From contig DAOUJL010000002.1 of the NCBI GenBank assembly GCA_034422735.1, positions 1 through 26,436 on the forward strand: a DNA stretch of 26,436 nucleotides, written 5' to 3'. The DNA comes from CATOSD01 sp034422735 (GTDB lineage Bacteria; Chloroflexota; Dehalococcoidia; Lucifugimonadales; CATOSD01). Shown here one piece after another: positions 14,389-21,732 of this stretch (position 1 is the first letter of the stretch; each line of letters begins with the position of its first letter). The notes below the pieces were generated by a model that had not been told where the DNA came from, ran no database searches, and worked only from the letters and a program-made list of their open reading frames with translations. The translations under genes were made by a program, and so were the position numbers.

Positions 14389-16716
14389 CTACCGTCCGCT
14401 CGGCATGACCCTGAGCTCTTCCACAGTCGCTCTTTCCACCTCGTCGGCGGACCAGGCAATCGGCACTCCCGAGCCGCGCCGCCACAGAGGCAGCATGTCG
14501 GAGTAGTGTGGCGAAAGGGGATTGCCGGACTGGCCGCCCGGCAGCACGAACCGGCTGGCGTCCCAGTTGCCGACGTCGATCACCATGCGCAACGATGCGA
14601 CTACCGTCACGCCGTCCGACGGGCCGCGCATCGTGCCTGCGGCTTGGCTCACGGTGTCCGCGTCGCCGCCCCAGGGGAAGGGGCCGAGGTCGAGCAGCAG
14701 GCCCATCGGCTTGCGAGCGGACGCGGGGTGGCGCAGTGTGGTCGGCCGCAACCGGCCCCAGGCCCAGCGACGCTCGTCCGGGCCGAACCGGAGGCGAAGC
14801 TCGGCGTAGGCCGCACCGAGAGCGGCGTCCACCTCCGACAGCCAGGAGCGACCGAACCAGCCGTCCGGCCGCTCCTCCATGAGCCGCACTAGCAGGCAGA
14901 TAAGCCTGTGGCCGAAAATGGTGCGCACCGTCAGCGGCGTGAAGCCGTCCCCCATCGCCCACCTGTGCGAGTTGGGGGCTTTCGCATGGGTCACTCGCCG
15001 GGTGAACTCCCATACGAAGAACTCGTAGAGCGACGCCGCGCCGGAATCCGCCGCGATTCTTCCGTCCCACTCCGCCAGTATTTCGAGCGCCCTCGCCGAC
15101 TCCGATGATGCGCCGGGCGCGGCGAGCACGCAGTCGCGCATGTCCAGCCACGGCAGCGAGAGCTGGTCCATTTGCAGCGCCAGCGTGGAGCCTACGTCCC
15201 AGTCGCGTCTCGACCCCAGCATCTCGGCGATTCGTCTGCGGCGGTACGGCGGCAGCCAGTCCGCGCCCAGGAAGGCGCCGTCGTCCTCCGTGCCCAGCCC
15301 GTCGTTCGCGGTCGCCACGAAGCCCTGCTCCGGGTTGAGGACAGCCGGCACTTGGTCGAACGGGGCGGGGGAGTCTTCCCAGCCCGCGTCGAGCTCCCAG
15401 CCGGGGGAGGGCAGGGAACCGTTCCCCTTGCGGCGCGACGGCACCTGCCCGGCCAGGAGACCACCGACGTTGCCCCTCTCGTCGGCGTAGACCAGCCCGA
15501 ACGACGCGAGGTTCCAGGTGGACCACGCCCGATGGAACTCGTCGAAACTGCGCGCCTGGTGCAGCTCGTCCAGCGTGTCCAGCGGCGCGTCGTCCAGCCA
15601 CGTGGCGGCCAGGGACACCGCCGGCGCGTCCGCGCTCAGCGCGGGGCTGATTATGGGGCCTCTCTTCGTCACCAGCACCTCGTCCACCAGCGGGGCTCCG
15701 CCCTTGACGCCAATGACCTCGCGGAACACGTCGCACCTGACGAACTCGTCGCCCTCGAGCACGCTCCGCCCGTCGGGGCCCACGCGCTCCAGGAACAGGT
15801 CGGTGTTGTCCACCAGTCCCGCGGTGACGCCCCAGGCGATCGAACCGTTGTGAGCGGCGGCGAACAGGGGCGCGCCGACGAAGCTCGCGCCCGCGACGGA
15901 CCATTCGGGCGTGCTGACGCGGGCGAGGTACCAGTTGGGCGGCAGCTCCGGGCGCAGATGCGGGTCGTTGGCAAGTATCGGCCTGCCCGTGGCCGTCCGG
16001 TCGGGTGAGACGACCCAGCCGTTGGACATGCCGCCGCATCCGGCGAGGTCCCCGAACACGGCGAGGTCGGAGGCGAGCGCGTCGAACACCCTCCGGGAGT
16101 CGGGAAGGTCCGCAGCTCCCCGATGCCACGCGGACTCGAGCGCGGCGAGCGCCTCGGGACCGTCCTCCTGTATTATCTTCACCCGCGCAAGCTCGACGTC
16201 CCAGTTTGAGGACAGCGAGAATGCGACCAGCTTGCCCACTGCGAGCACGTCCTCCGGCAGATAACGCGCCACCCGGATGCCGGCCAGGGCGAACTCGTGG
16301 GGACTGCGCGAGCAGCCGAGCGTGGCGCCGTCGTAGAGTCCGCGGGCGTAGGCGGCAACGTTGCGCCTGGTCTGCTCGCTGAGCGCCGCGAACTGTGCTG
16401 CCCCCGAGCGCCGGAATCCGATTCGCCGCGATAGCCTGTCCATGGGCAGCAACCGGGGTCCTCCGGCTTGGGCCAGCGTGCCCCGCACCAGCCGCAGCAG
16501 GCCCTCGAGCTGGACGGCCCGGTCCTGGCCGTGGCAAAAGCCGAGGCCGTACCAACCGTCCTCCACGCTGCCGGCCTCCACGTAAGGGATGCCCCAGCGG
16601 TCTCTGCGAATGACCACTTCGGCACGGGCGCCGGGCGTCTCGATCCGTCCGGAGGTGCTGGGAAGCCGCCGGCCCAGCATAGCGAGCAGCAGGCCACGAG
16701 AGAGTGTCTTCAACAT
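14389..16716 (-). CDS. Penicillin acylase family Ntn-hydrolase
   Basis: This 775-residue protein is a single-chain precursor of the penicillin G acylase/AHL acylase family. The alpha part has RDRWGIPYVEA (38-48) and GFCHGQDRAVQLE (59-71). The nucleophile at the start of the beta chain is Ser231 in GGMSNGWVVS. Asn471 (TANDG) and Arg493 lie 240 and 262 residues after it, matching the oxyanion Asn241 and Arg263 of penicillin G acylase in beta-chain numbering. NDPHL (250-254) and AHNGSIAWG (288-296) are also as in the family. The product hydrolyses an acyl-amide bond; acyl-homoserine lactones, N-acyl amino acids or peptides are all possible. The N-terminus is weakly hydrophobic but not a convincing signal peptide, so the location is unclear. 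Confidence 0.9.
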   Translation of the reverse strand: MLKTLSRGLLLAMLGRRLPSTSGRIETPGARAEVVIRRDRWGIPYVEAGSVEDGWYGLGFCHGQDRAVQLEGLLRLVRGTLAQAGGPRLLPMDRLSRRIGFRRSGAAQFAALSEQTRRNVAAYARGLYDGATLGCSRSPHEFALAGIRVARYLPEDVLAVGKLVAFSLSSNWDVELARVKIIQEDGPEALAALESAWHRGAADLPDSRRVFDALASDLAVFGDLAGCGGMSNGWVVSPDRTATGRPILANDPHLRPELPPNWYLARVSTPEWSVAGASFVGAPLFAAAHNGSIAWGVTAGLVDNTDLFLERVGPDGRSVLEGDEFVRCDVFREVIGVKGGAPLVDEVLVTKRGPIISPALSADAPAVSLAATWLDDAPLDTLDELHQARSFDEFHRAWSTWNLASFGLVYADERGNVGGLLAGQVPSRRKGNGSLPSPGWELDAGWEDSPAPFDQVPAVLNPEQGFVATANDGLGTEDDGAFLGADWLPPYRRRRIAEMLGSRRDWDVGSTLALQMDQLSLPWLDMRDCVLAAPGASSESARALEILAEWDGRIAADSGAASLYEFFVWEFTRRVTHAKAPNSHRWAMGDGFTPLTVRTIFGHRLICLLVRLMEERPDGWFGRSWLSEVDAALGAAYAELRLRFGPDERRWAWGRLRPTTLRHPASARKPMGLLLDLGPFPWGGDADTVSQAAGTMRGPSDGVTVVASLRMVIDVGNWDASRFVLPGGQSGNPLSPHYSDMLPLWRRGSGVPIAWSADEVERATVEELRVMPSGR

Positions 16717-16762
16717 GCGGCTACCCTGCTTCGTTCCACGGCCGATTTCCGTCGATCGGCAA

Positions 16763-16792
16763 TTGACGCGACAGTAACTGAGACATTACAAT
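16763..16792 (+). promoter_or_regulatory. Promoter of the SWIM-like gene
   Basis: TTGACG (16763-16768) and TACAAT (16787-16792) with an 18-bp spacer form a good promoter in the divergent region between the penicillin acylase gene and the small SWIM-like gene. Transcription should start near 16799. Confidence 0.65.
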
Positions 16793-16798
16793 TTTCTC

Positions 16799-16901
16799 CC
16801 GACCGGACATTCCGGTCCCATGTATTCGCAACCGGCAAAGCCACAGACCAGATAGCCCCGCCGTACGCGCGGGGCGAAGTGCGCAAAGGAGATCACCTCC
16901 C
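16799..16901 (+). promoter_or_regulatory. Structured 5' leader with a possible 11-codon leader ORF
   Basis: The 100-nt leader holds a 7-bp hairpin (16801-16807 with 16811-16817), a second 6-bp hairpin (16856-16861 with 16869-16874), and a short GGAG/CTCC pairing (16888-16891 with 16897-16900) that covers the only ribosome-binding site. Between the first two hairpins an ORF from 16820 to 16855 encodes MYSQPAKPQTR without an evident ribosome-binding site. It is a candidate regulatory leader, unproven. Confidence 0.35.
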
Positions 16902-17135
16902 ATGTACTCATCGAGCCTCGTAAGAAAAGCCGCCAAGGCCAGGGACTACGCCGAGCAGGGCGACCGGGCGAGCCTGATTAGCTGCTCCGTAGCATTCCGA
17001 GGCGATAACGGCGACCACATGGTCTCTTACGAGGCGGGGACGTGGCGGTGTGACTGCCACACTCACAGGATGAACCAGGACTGCAGCCACGCGATGGCCA
17101 TGGAGCTGATGCTCGCCGGACTGCTTCCCGGATAA
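16902..17135 (+). CDS. SWIM zinc-finger-like mini-protein
   Basis: This 77-residue protein has the zinc pattern CxC-x8-CxH (Cys50, Cys52, Cys61, His63) after an aromatic strand (YEAGTWRCDC), as in SWIM zinc fingers. The N-terminal helix (LVRKAAKARDYAEQGDRA) and the strand SCSVAFRGDNGDHMVSY match a minimal SWIM protein that binds DNA or protein. It has its own promoter and an AGGAG ribosome-binding site. SWIM proteins in bacteria often accompany SWI2/SNF2 helicases, but none is nearby. The last residues run into the minus-strand SCO1664-like gene, convergent with 16 nt between them. Confidence 0.7.
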   Translation: MYSSSLVRKAAKARDYAEQGDRASLISCSVAFRGDNGDHMVSYEAGTWRCDCHTHRMNQDCSHAMAMELMLAGLLPG

Positions 17136-17151
17136 CCCTCGGTCGGCGCCA

Positions 17152-17937
17152 TCACACCCAGGGCCACGGCACATTGTGGTATGGGTCCAGGGCGGGCAGC
17201 GACTCTTCCTCCAGCAGAAAACCGACCCTGCTGAGCAGCGCGCCGACCTCCTCGGGCGAGAGCATCTCGGCCAGCCGTTCGGCGACATCCCCCGTCGTCT
17301 CCAGGCTCCGGCCCAGCGCCTCGATGTCCCCGACGACGCTTTTGGGCATGGGCTTGCCCCAGAACTCCAGCATCACCGTGCGCAGCTTGAACGACGGGTG
17401 AAATGTCAGCCCGTGGTCGATGCTCCACACTCTGCCCCCGGAGTCCAGCAGACAGTGGCCCGCCTTGCGGTCCGCGTTGTTCACCAGCAGGTCGAATATG
17501 GCGAATTTCTGTAGCTGTTCCGCCTTGTCCTCCACCATGTCGAAGTAGTTGGCCTCCGGGTCGTGGTCCACGAATAGCTGCACCGTCCCCACGCCGTACG
17601 GCCCCTCACGCACGAGGGTCAGCGGCACCGGCGGCCAGCCGAGCCAGCGACTCAACACGTAGGTCGCGTACTCACGCTTGTACAGCGAGCCGGAGGGAAA
17701 GTCCCAGAGCGGACGCTCGCCGTCCCTGGGCTTGTAGATAGCCCTGAGAAACTTGCCCGGACCCGCGCTTATCCGCACGTAGAAGGTGTAGTTGGAACCC
17801 CAGGGCATGCGGTAGCCGCTGACGATTTCCCCTGACTGGAGAAGCTGTTTCGCCTCATCTTCCGCAGGGGTCACGGGCGTGCCGTGCTCCGCCTCGTCGG
17901 GGATGGAATAACGATGGCGCCGCCGCCTGCGGGACAA
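17152..17937 (-). CDS. SCO1664 family protein (PI3/4-kinase-like fold)
   Basis: This 261-residue protein matches the SCO1664 family known from Actinobacteria and some Chloroflexota, related to phosphatidylinositol 3/4-kinase-like folds. Lys69 (AIYKPRDGERPLWDFP) fits the ATP-binding lysine; Asp156 (NNADRKAGH) and Asp174 (SIDHG) fit the catalytic and metal sites. Its substrate is unknown. The start is a TTG at 17937, because no ATG or GTG lies before the conserved segment; the first ATG (residue 44) would remove a conserved strand. It begins 10 nt after the stop of the DUF3090 gene on the same strand, the order usual for this conserved pair. Confidence 0.85.
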   Translation of the reverse strand: MSRRRRRHRYSIPDEAEHGTPVTPAEDEAKQLLQSGEIVSGYRMPWGSNYTFYVRISAGPGKFLRAIYKPRDGERPLWDFPSGSLYKREYATYVLSRWLGWPPVPLTLVREGPYGVGTVQLFVDHDPEANYFDMVEDKAEQLQKFAIFDLLVNNADRKAGHCLLDSGGRVWSIDHGLTFHPSFKLRTVMLEFWGKPMPKSVVGDIEALGRSLETTGDVAERLAEMLSPEEVGALLSRVGFLLEEESLPALDPYHNVPWPWV

Positions 17938-17947
17938 GGTTCGGTCG

Positions 17948-18460
17948 CTACTCGCTCAGGTCCAGCGCCTTGACCCGCCCGTTCATCTTGGGGCAGACGT
18001 GGCCGTCGGCGTCCACCGGCCTGGAGCACAGGGGGCAAATGGGCCGGCCCGCGGCGCACACGCGCAGTGCGTCCTCGGCAAAGGTCTCGGCCTGGGCAGG
18101 TTCCGTCCAGAGCCTTACGTCGGCGGTGTCCTCATCGGCCTCGTGGGCGTCGATTATGTACATCGCCCGCCGCTCGTGGTAGCCCAGGGCCAGCTTGTTC
18201 GCCTTGAACTCGACGTTGGTCAGGGGCTGCGCCTCGCGCTCGTGAGGAGGAGCCGCGTCCTTGTCGCCGGCGTCCTCCAGCGATGAGGCGATCTGCTGCA
18301 TCGCCATCGCTAGCTGCGCGAGCTGTTCCTTCTCAAGCCAGATAGTGGCGGTGCTGCTGCCGCTCTCGGCTTTGACCCGGAACGTGCGCTTGCCGGGTTC
18401 GCCTATCGCCTCGGGCACAAGCGCGCTGATGTCGGTGAACTCGTTTCTTGCTCCAGCCAT
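17948..18460 (-). CDS. DUF3090 family protein with C-terminal zinc ribbon
   Basis: This 170-residue protein belongs to the DUF3090 (TIGR03847-type) family, which occurs beside SCO1664-like genes. The N-terminal half is a beta-rich domain ending near 105. The C-terminus has a CPLCxRPxDxxGHxCPxxNG motif with Cys142, Cys145, His154 and Cys156, a probable zinc site. Its role is unknown; co-occurrence suggests it is the partner or substrate of the kinase-like protein. The transcript appears to be almost leaderless, as the promoter's -10 box ends only 12 nt before the ATG and there is no ribosome-binding site. Confidence 0.85.
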   Translation of the reverse strand: MAGARNEFTDISALVPEAIGEPGKRTFRVKAESGSSTATIWLEKEQLAQLAMAMQQIASSLEDAGDKDAAPPHEREAQPLTNVEFKANKLALGYHERRAMYIIDAHEADEDTADVRLWTEPAQAETFAEDALRVCAAGRPICPLCSRPVDADGHVCPKMNGRVKALDLSE

Positions 18461-18472
18461 AATGCGCAGTTC

Positions 18473-18501
18473 ATATTAGTGGATGCTCCTCCCGTCCGCA
18501 A
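18473..18501 (-). promoter_or_regulatory. Promoter of the DUF3090-SCO1664 pair
   Basis: On the minus strand TTGCGG (18501-18496) is followed after 17 bp by TAATAT (18478-18473). The predicted transcription start is about 5 nt before the ATG at 18460, which implies a leaderless message. Confidence 0.5.
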
Positions 18502-18535
18502 GTCAGAAGCAAGTGCGCCAGCACCGCCGATTTGC

Positions 18536-18541
18536 TAAAAT
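18536..18541 (+). promoter_or_regulatory. -10 box of the phosphonoacetate hydrolase gene
   Basis: TAAAAT in the context TTTGCTAAAATTGG lies 44 nt before the TTG start at 18586. No clear -35 is present. It is divergent from the DUF3090 promoter. Confidence 0.4.
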
Positions 18542-18585
18542 TGGACTCGGCCCGCGCCGCCAGTCGTCGCTCAGGAGGCAGTCAA

Positions 18586-19692
18586 TTGCCCGACACCACC
18601 GTAGTCATATGTATCGACGGACTCGATCCCGAATACCTCGCCGCCTGCGAAATGCCCAATCTGAAGGCGCTCGGGGCGAAGGGATTCTCCAAAGTCGGCC
18701 GCTGCATGATGCCGTCCGTGACCAACGTCAACAACGTGTCGCTGGTGACGTCGAGCTATCCAGAGACGCACGGGATAAGCTCCAACTACCGCCTCGTCAG
18801 GGAGACTGGCGAGGAGGTGTACATGGAGTCGGGCGAGTACATCCTGGCCCCGACCTTCTTTCAGCGGGCGTCGGAGCTTGGCAGGTCGTCGGTGCTGGTA
18901 ACGTCCAAGGACAAGCTGCGGACGCTGCTGGGCGGCTGGGCGACGGTGGCGGTGTCGTCCGAGCGCCCGCCCGACGACCTCGCATCGGCAGTGGGCGAGC
19001 CGCCGCCCATCTACTCGCTCGAGGTCAACGGCTGGGTCATCGACGCCGCGAATCACATCATGTCTCAGCGTTCCGCCGACATCGTCTACATCACCACCAC
19101 CGACTACGCTATGCACACCTACGCCCCGGACGAGCCGGAGTCCCAGCATCACCTGACCATCATAGACAACGCCATCGGGGAGTTGCTCTCGGCACACCCG
19201 GACGTAGCGCTGCTGCTGACCGCGGACCACGGCATGTCGCGCAAGACCCGCATGATCGACCTCGGGGCGGCGCTGGCGAAGTGGAACATCCGCGGCAACC
19301 CGGTACCCATCATCAAGGACCGGTACGTAGTCCACCATTCCAACCTGGGCGGCTGCATGTTCGTCTATCTCGACGACGCGCGGCAGACCGCCGAGGCGAT
19401 TGACGCGCTGCGGAGCGTCCCCGGCGTCGAAGAGGTCTATGACCGCGAACAGGCCGTGCGGGAGCTGCGGCTGCACTACGACCGCATCGGCGACGTGGTG
19501 GTCACCGCCGACGCGGACTCCGTGTTCGGCGACCCCTCGCAGGTCGAACTCCCGCCCCGGCTCCGATCCCATGCGTCCGTCCACGAGCGCGACGTGCCCC
19601 TGATAGGCTACAACGGCGATTTCGACGGGTTCGCGTTCGAGGAGAACCGCGACCTGGGCCGCTACGTGTTCGAGCGCGTGCTCGCCGGCTGA
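18586..19692 (+). CDS. phnA: Phosphonoacetate hydrolase-like alkaline phosphatase superfamily enzyme
   Basis: This 368-residue protein follows the phosphonoacetate hydrolase of Pseudomonas through its length. Metal and catalytic residues are Asp11 (CIDGLD), Thr46 as the nucleophile (SVTNVNN), Asp173 and His177 (TTDYAMH), Asp214-His215 (ADHGM) and His329 (RSHASVH). Lys108 and Lys110 (TSKDKL) match the two lysines that, as I recall from PhnA structures, hold the substrate carboxylate. The reaction is phosphonoacetate to acetate and phosphate. The start is TTG 18586 because AGGAGG (18573-18578) is 7 nt upstream; a TTG at 18532 overlaps the promoter. The symbol refers to the hydrolase, not to the unrelated E. 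coli phnA. Activity on another phosphonate or phosphodiester remains possible. Confidence 0.8.
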   Translation: MPDTTVVICIDGLDPEYLAACEMPNLKALGAKGFSKVGRCMMPSVTNVNNVSLVTSSYPETHGISSNYRLVRETGEEVYMESGEYILAPTFFQRASELGRSSVLVTSKDKLRTLLGGWATVAVSSERPPDDLASAVGEPPPIYSLEVNGWVIDAANHIMSQRSADIVYITTTDYAMHTYAPDEPESQHHLTIIDNAIGELLSAHPDVALLLTADHGMSRKTRMIDLGAALAKWNIRGNPVPIIKDRYVVHHSNLGGCMFVYLDDARQTAEAIDALRSVPGVEEVYDREQAVRELRLHYDRIGDVVVTADADSVFGDPSQVELPPRLRSHASVHERDVPLIGYNGDFDGFAFEENRDLGRYVFERVLAG

Positions 19693-19720
19693 GTCCCGAA
19701 ACCACCAGGAGGATACGCCC

Positions 19721-20818
19721 ATGCTGGAACGCTTCAAGGTGCCAAAGCCCGACCAGGTGAGAGTCCCGGAAGGCTCCCTCCGCAAGACCGTCGCGGAGAT
19801 CTTCGAGAAGATGGGCGTTTCGGACGACGACGCGGCCGAGGGCGCGGACGTGCTGACGATGACCGACCTGCGCGGCGTCGAGACGCACGGCGTGTCCAAC
19901 ATGATGCGCGCCTACGTGCAGCAGTACAGGGAAGGCCGACTCAATCCGACGCCGGACGTTCAGATCGTGCGCGAATTTCCAGGCACGGCCACCATGGACG
20001 CCGACGGCGGGCTGGGCATCATCGTCGGCCGCCGCGCCATGGAGCTCGCGATAAGCAAGGCGCGCGAGGTCGGCGTCGGCATCGTGACGATGCGCAACAG
20101 CGGCCACGCCGGGGCCGTAGGCCACTTCGCCATGCTCGCGGCGCAGCAGGACATGGTGGGCATGTGCATCACGGCCGGCGGCGCCTCGGTGCTGCCCACG
20201 TTCGGCGCCGAGGGCCGGCTGGGCGCGAACCCCATCTCCATCGCGGCGCCCGCTAAGAGCGAAGCGCCGCTGCTGTTCGACGCCGCCACCTCCGCCGTCG
20301 CGCTCAACAAGCTGGAGCTGGCGCGCCGGGTCGGCTCCGACCTGCTGCCGGGTTGGATAGCCGACGTCGACGGCTCGCCCGTGCTGGAGGAGACGGCCCC
20401 CAGGGTGAGGGGCGAGTTCTTCGGGCTGCCCATCGGCGGCACAAGGGAGCAGGGCTCCCACAAGGGCTACGGCTTCAACCTGATGGTCGAGGTTCTCGGA
20501 GCGTTCCTGTCCGGCTCGGTGCCCAGCATGTTGGACAGCGAACCCTACGGCAGCGGCTTCAAGAACTACTTCGCGGCCTACGACGTCGCGGCGTTCACCG
20601 ACCTCGACGAGTTCAAGGAGCACATGGACCAGACCCTGCGCACGCTGCGCACCACGCCGCCCGCGCCGGGCCAGGACAGGGTCATCTACCCGGGCCTGTC
20701 CGAGCGCGAGGAGGAGGAGGAGCGGCGCGCGAACGGCATCCCGCTGCACAGGGAAGTGGTGCAGTGGTTCGACGACATCGCCGTCGAGCTCCAGGTGACG
20801 CCCCTGACCCGCAACTAA
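19721..20818 (+). CDS. LDH2/malate/sulfolactate dehydrogenase family oxidoreductase
   Basis: This 365-residue NAD(P)-dependent dehydrogenase belongs to the family of ComC (sulfolactate), YlbC/AllD (ureidoglycolate) and malate dehydrogenases. It shows LRGVETHGVS (50-59) with His56, SGHAGAVGHF (127-136) with His129, LGANPISIAAP (167-177), and KGYGFNLMVEVL (about 248-259). It oxidises a 2-hydroxyacid. AGGAGG lies 8 nt before the ATG, and the gene is 28 nt after the phosphonoacetate hydrolase on the same strand, so the two are probably one transcript. A sulfolactate- or phosphonolactate-type substrate would link it to comD/comE, but malate or another hydroxyacid is equally compatible. Confidence 0.85.
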   Translation: MLERFKVPKPDQVRVPEGSLRKTVAEIFEKMGVSDDDAAEGADVLTMTDLRGVETHGVSNMMRAYVQQYREGRLNPTPDVQIVREFPGTATMDADGGLGIIVGRRAMELAISKAREVGVGIVTMRNSGHAGAVGHFAMLAAQQDMVGMCITAGGASVLPTFGAEGRLGANPISIAAPAKSEAPLLFDAATSAVALNKLELARRVGSDLLPGWIADVDGSPVLEETAPRVRGEFFGLPIGGTREQGSHKGYGFNLMVEVLGAFLSGSVPSMLDSEPYGSGFKNYFAAYDVAAFTDLDEFKEHMDQTLRTLRTTPPAPGQDRVIYPGLSEREEEEERRANGIPLHREVVQWFDDIAVELQVTPLTRN

Positions 20819-20831
20819 AGCGCCACCTTTT

Positions 20832-20973
20832 GTCCCTTCCCCCTCGCAGGGGGAAGGTTAGGATGGGGGTGGCGAAGGCCAGGCGCCACCGCCAGTCCCC
20901 TCTCCCTCGATGGGAGAGGGCTCGCCCGCCAGTCCCTTCCCCCTCGCAGGGGGAAGGTTAGGATGGGGGTGGC
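20832..20973. repeat. Cluster of three hairpin repeat units (two identical plus one variant)
   Basis: Units 20832-20873 and 20931-20973 carry the same roughly 42-bp sequence in the same orientation, 99 bp apart. Each forms a perfect CCTTCCCCC/GGGGGAAGG hairpin and a CCA-CCC-CCA-TCC-TAA arm when read on the minus strand. Between them, 20896-20918 is a variant hairpin (CCCTCTCCC/GGGAGAGGG, loop TCGAT). The third unit overlaps the 3' end of larB. The first copy in the window is at 2756-2797. Confidence 0.85.
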
Positions 20974-21728
20974 GGCCTATCCGGCAGCGTGTTGATCATC
21001 GCGGCGAGATAGCCCGCGCCGAAGCCGTTGTCGATGTTAACCACGCCCACGCCGCTGGCGCAGCTATTGAGCATGGCCAGCAGCGCCGCCACGCCGCCGA
21101 AGCTCGCGCCGTAGCCGATGCTGGTCGGCACCGCGATGAGAGGCGCGCGAACCAGCCCGCCGACCACCGACGGCAGCGCGCCCTCCATGCCCGCCACCGC
21201 GACGACGACCCTGGCCTGCTGAAGCGTGGGCAGGTGCTCGAGCAGCCGGTGCAGTCCGGCCACTCCCACGTCGCTTATCTGCTCCACCTCGCAGTCCATC
21301 AGTTGCGCGGTAACGGCCGCCTCGCGCGCCACCGGCAGGTCCGACGTGCCCGCGCACACCACCACAACGCCCGGCACGGTCAGGGGTGACTCGCGCCGGT
21401 CGACTACGATTGCCCTTGCGAGCTCATCGTGTTCAGCGTCGGGAGCCACGGCGCGAACGCTCTCATACGCCTCGGGCGTCGTCCTGGTGACCAGCAGACG
21501 GTCCGACCTGGCCAGCACCGAGGACGCGATGGCGGCGATCTGCTCGGGCGTTTTACCCAGCCCGAACACCACCTCCGGGAAGCCGGTCCGCAGCGCGCGG
21601 TGGTGGTCGACCCTGGCGAAGTCCAGGTTCTCATACGGCATCTGGCGGAGCTGGGACAGAAGCTCGTCGATTCCCAGCCCGTCATTCTTGAAGTCGCTCA
21701 GCAGAGCGCGCAGGCGAGTCTCGTCGAT
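20958..21728 (-). CDS. larB: LarB, nickel-pincer cofactor synthesis carboxylase/hydrolase (apparent AUC start)
   Basis: LarB carboxylates nicotinic acid adenine dinucleotide in the synthesis of the nickel-pincer cofactor of lactate racemase-type enzymes. The core is clear: DFARVDHHRALRTGFPE, then VAGMEGALPSVVGGLV, PTSIGYGASFGG and NIDNGFGAGYLAA. The first ATG (21641) starts at MPYENL, which gives 227 residues and lacks the usual helical N-terminus. In the same frame upstream, 29 codons read DETRLRALLSDF through LLSQLRQ, a typical LarB start. No ATG, GTG or TTG is available there, but an ATC at 21728 lies 7 nt after GGAG and 4 nt after the stop of the preceding gene, giving 256 residues. A sequencing error or a rare start is possible. 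The stop codon TAA comes from a dispersed repeat. larC, larE and larA are not in the window. Confidence 0.85.
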   Translation of the reverse strand: MDETRLRALLSDFKNDGLGIDELLSQLRQMPYENLDFARVDHHRALRTGFPEVVFGLGKTPEQIAAIASSVLARSDRLLVTRTTPEAYESVRAVAPDAEHDELARAIVVDRRESPLTVPGVVVVCAGTSDLPVAREAAVTAQLMDCEVEQISDVGVAGLHRLLEHLPTLQQARVVVAVAGMEGALPSVVGGLVRAPLIAVPTSIGYGASFGGVAALLAMLNSCASGVGVVNIDNGFGAGYLAAMINTLPDRPPPPS

Positions 21729-21732
21729 GGTG

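Noticed and set aside
14270..16555. A 761-codon open frame, offset from the penicillin acylase gene
   Set aside because: It is a GC-rich shadow: rich in Arg, Gly and Ala, no family motifs, and fully inside a gene with catalytic residues at the right spacing.
16886..16900. Similarity of GATCACCTCC before the SWIM-like gene to the 3' end of 16S rRNA
   Set aside because: Ten bases without any other rRNA sequence; most likely chance around the ribosome-binding site.
20832..20973. CRISPR-like array
   Set aside because: Only two identical units with one variant between them; spacers are not of constant size, and the units are hairpins that also occur elsewhere in the window.
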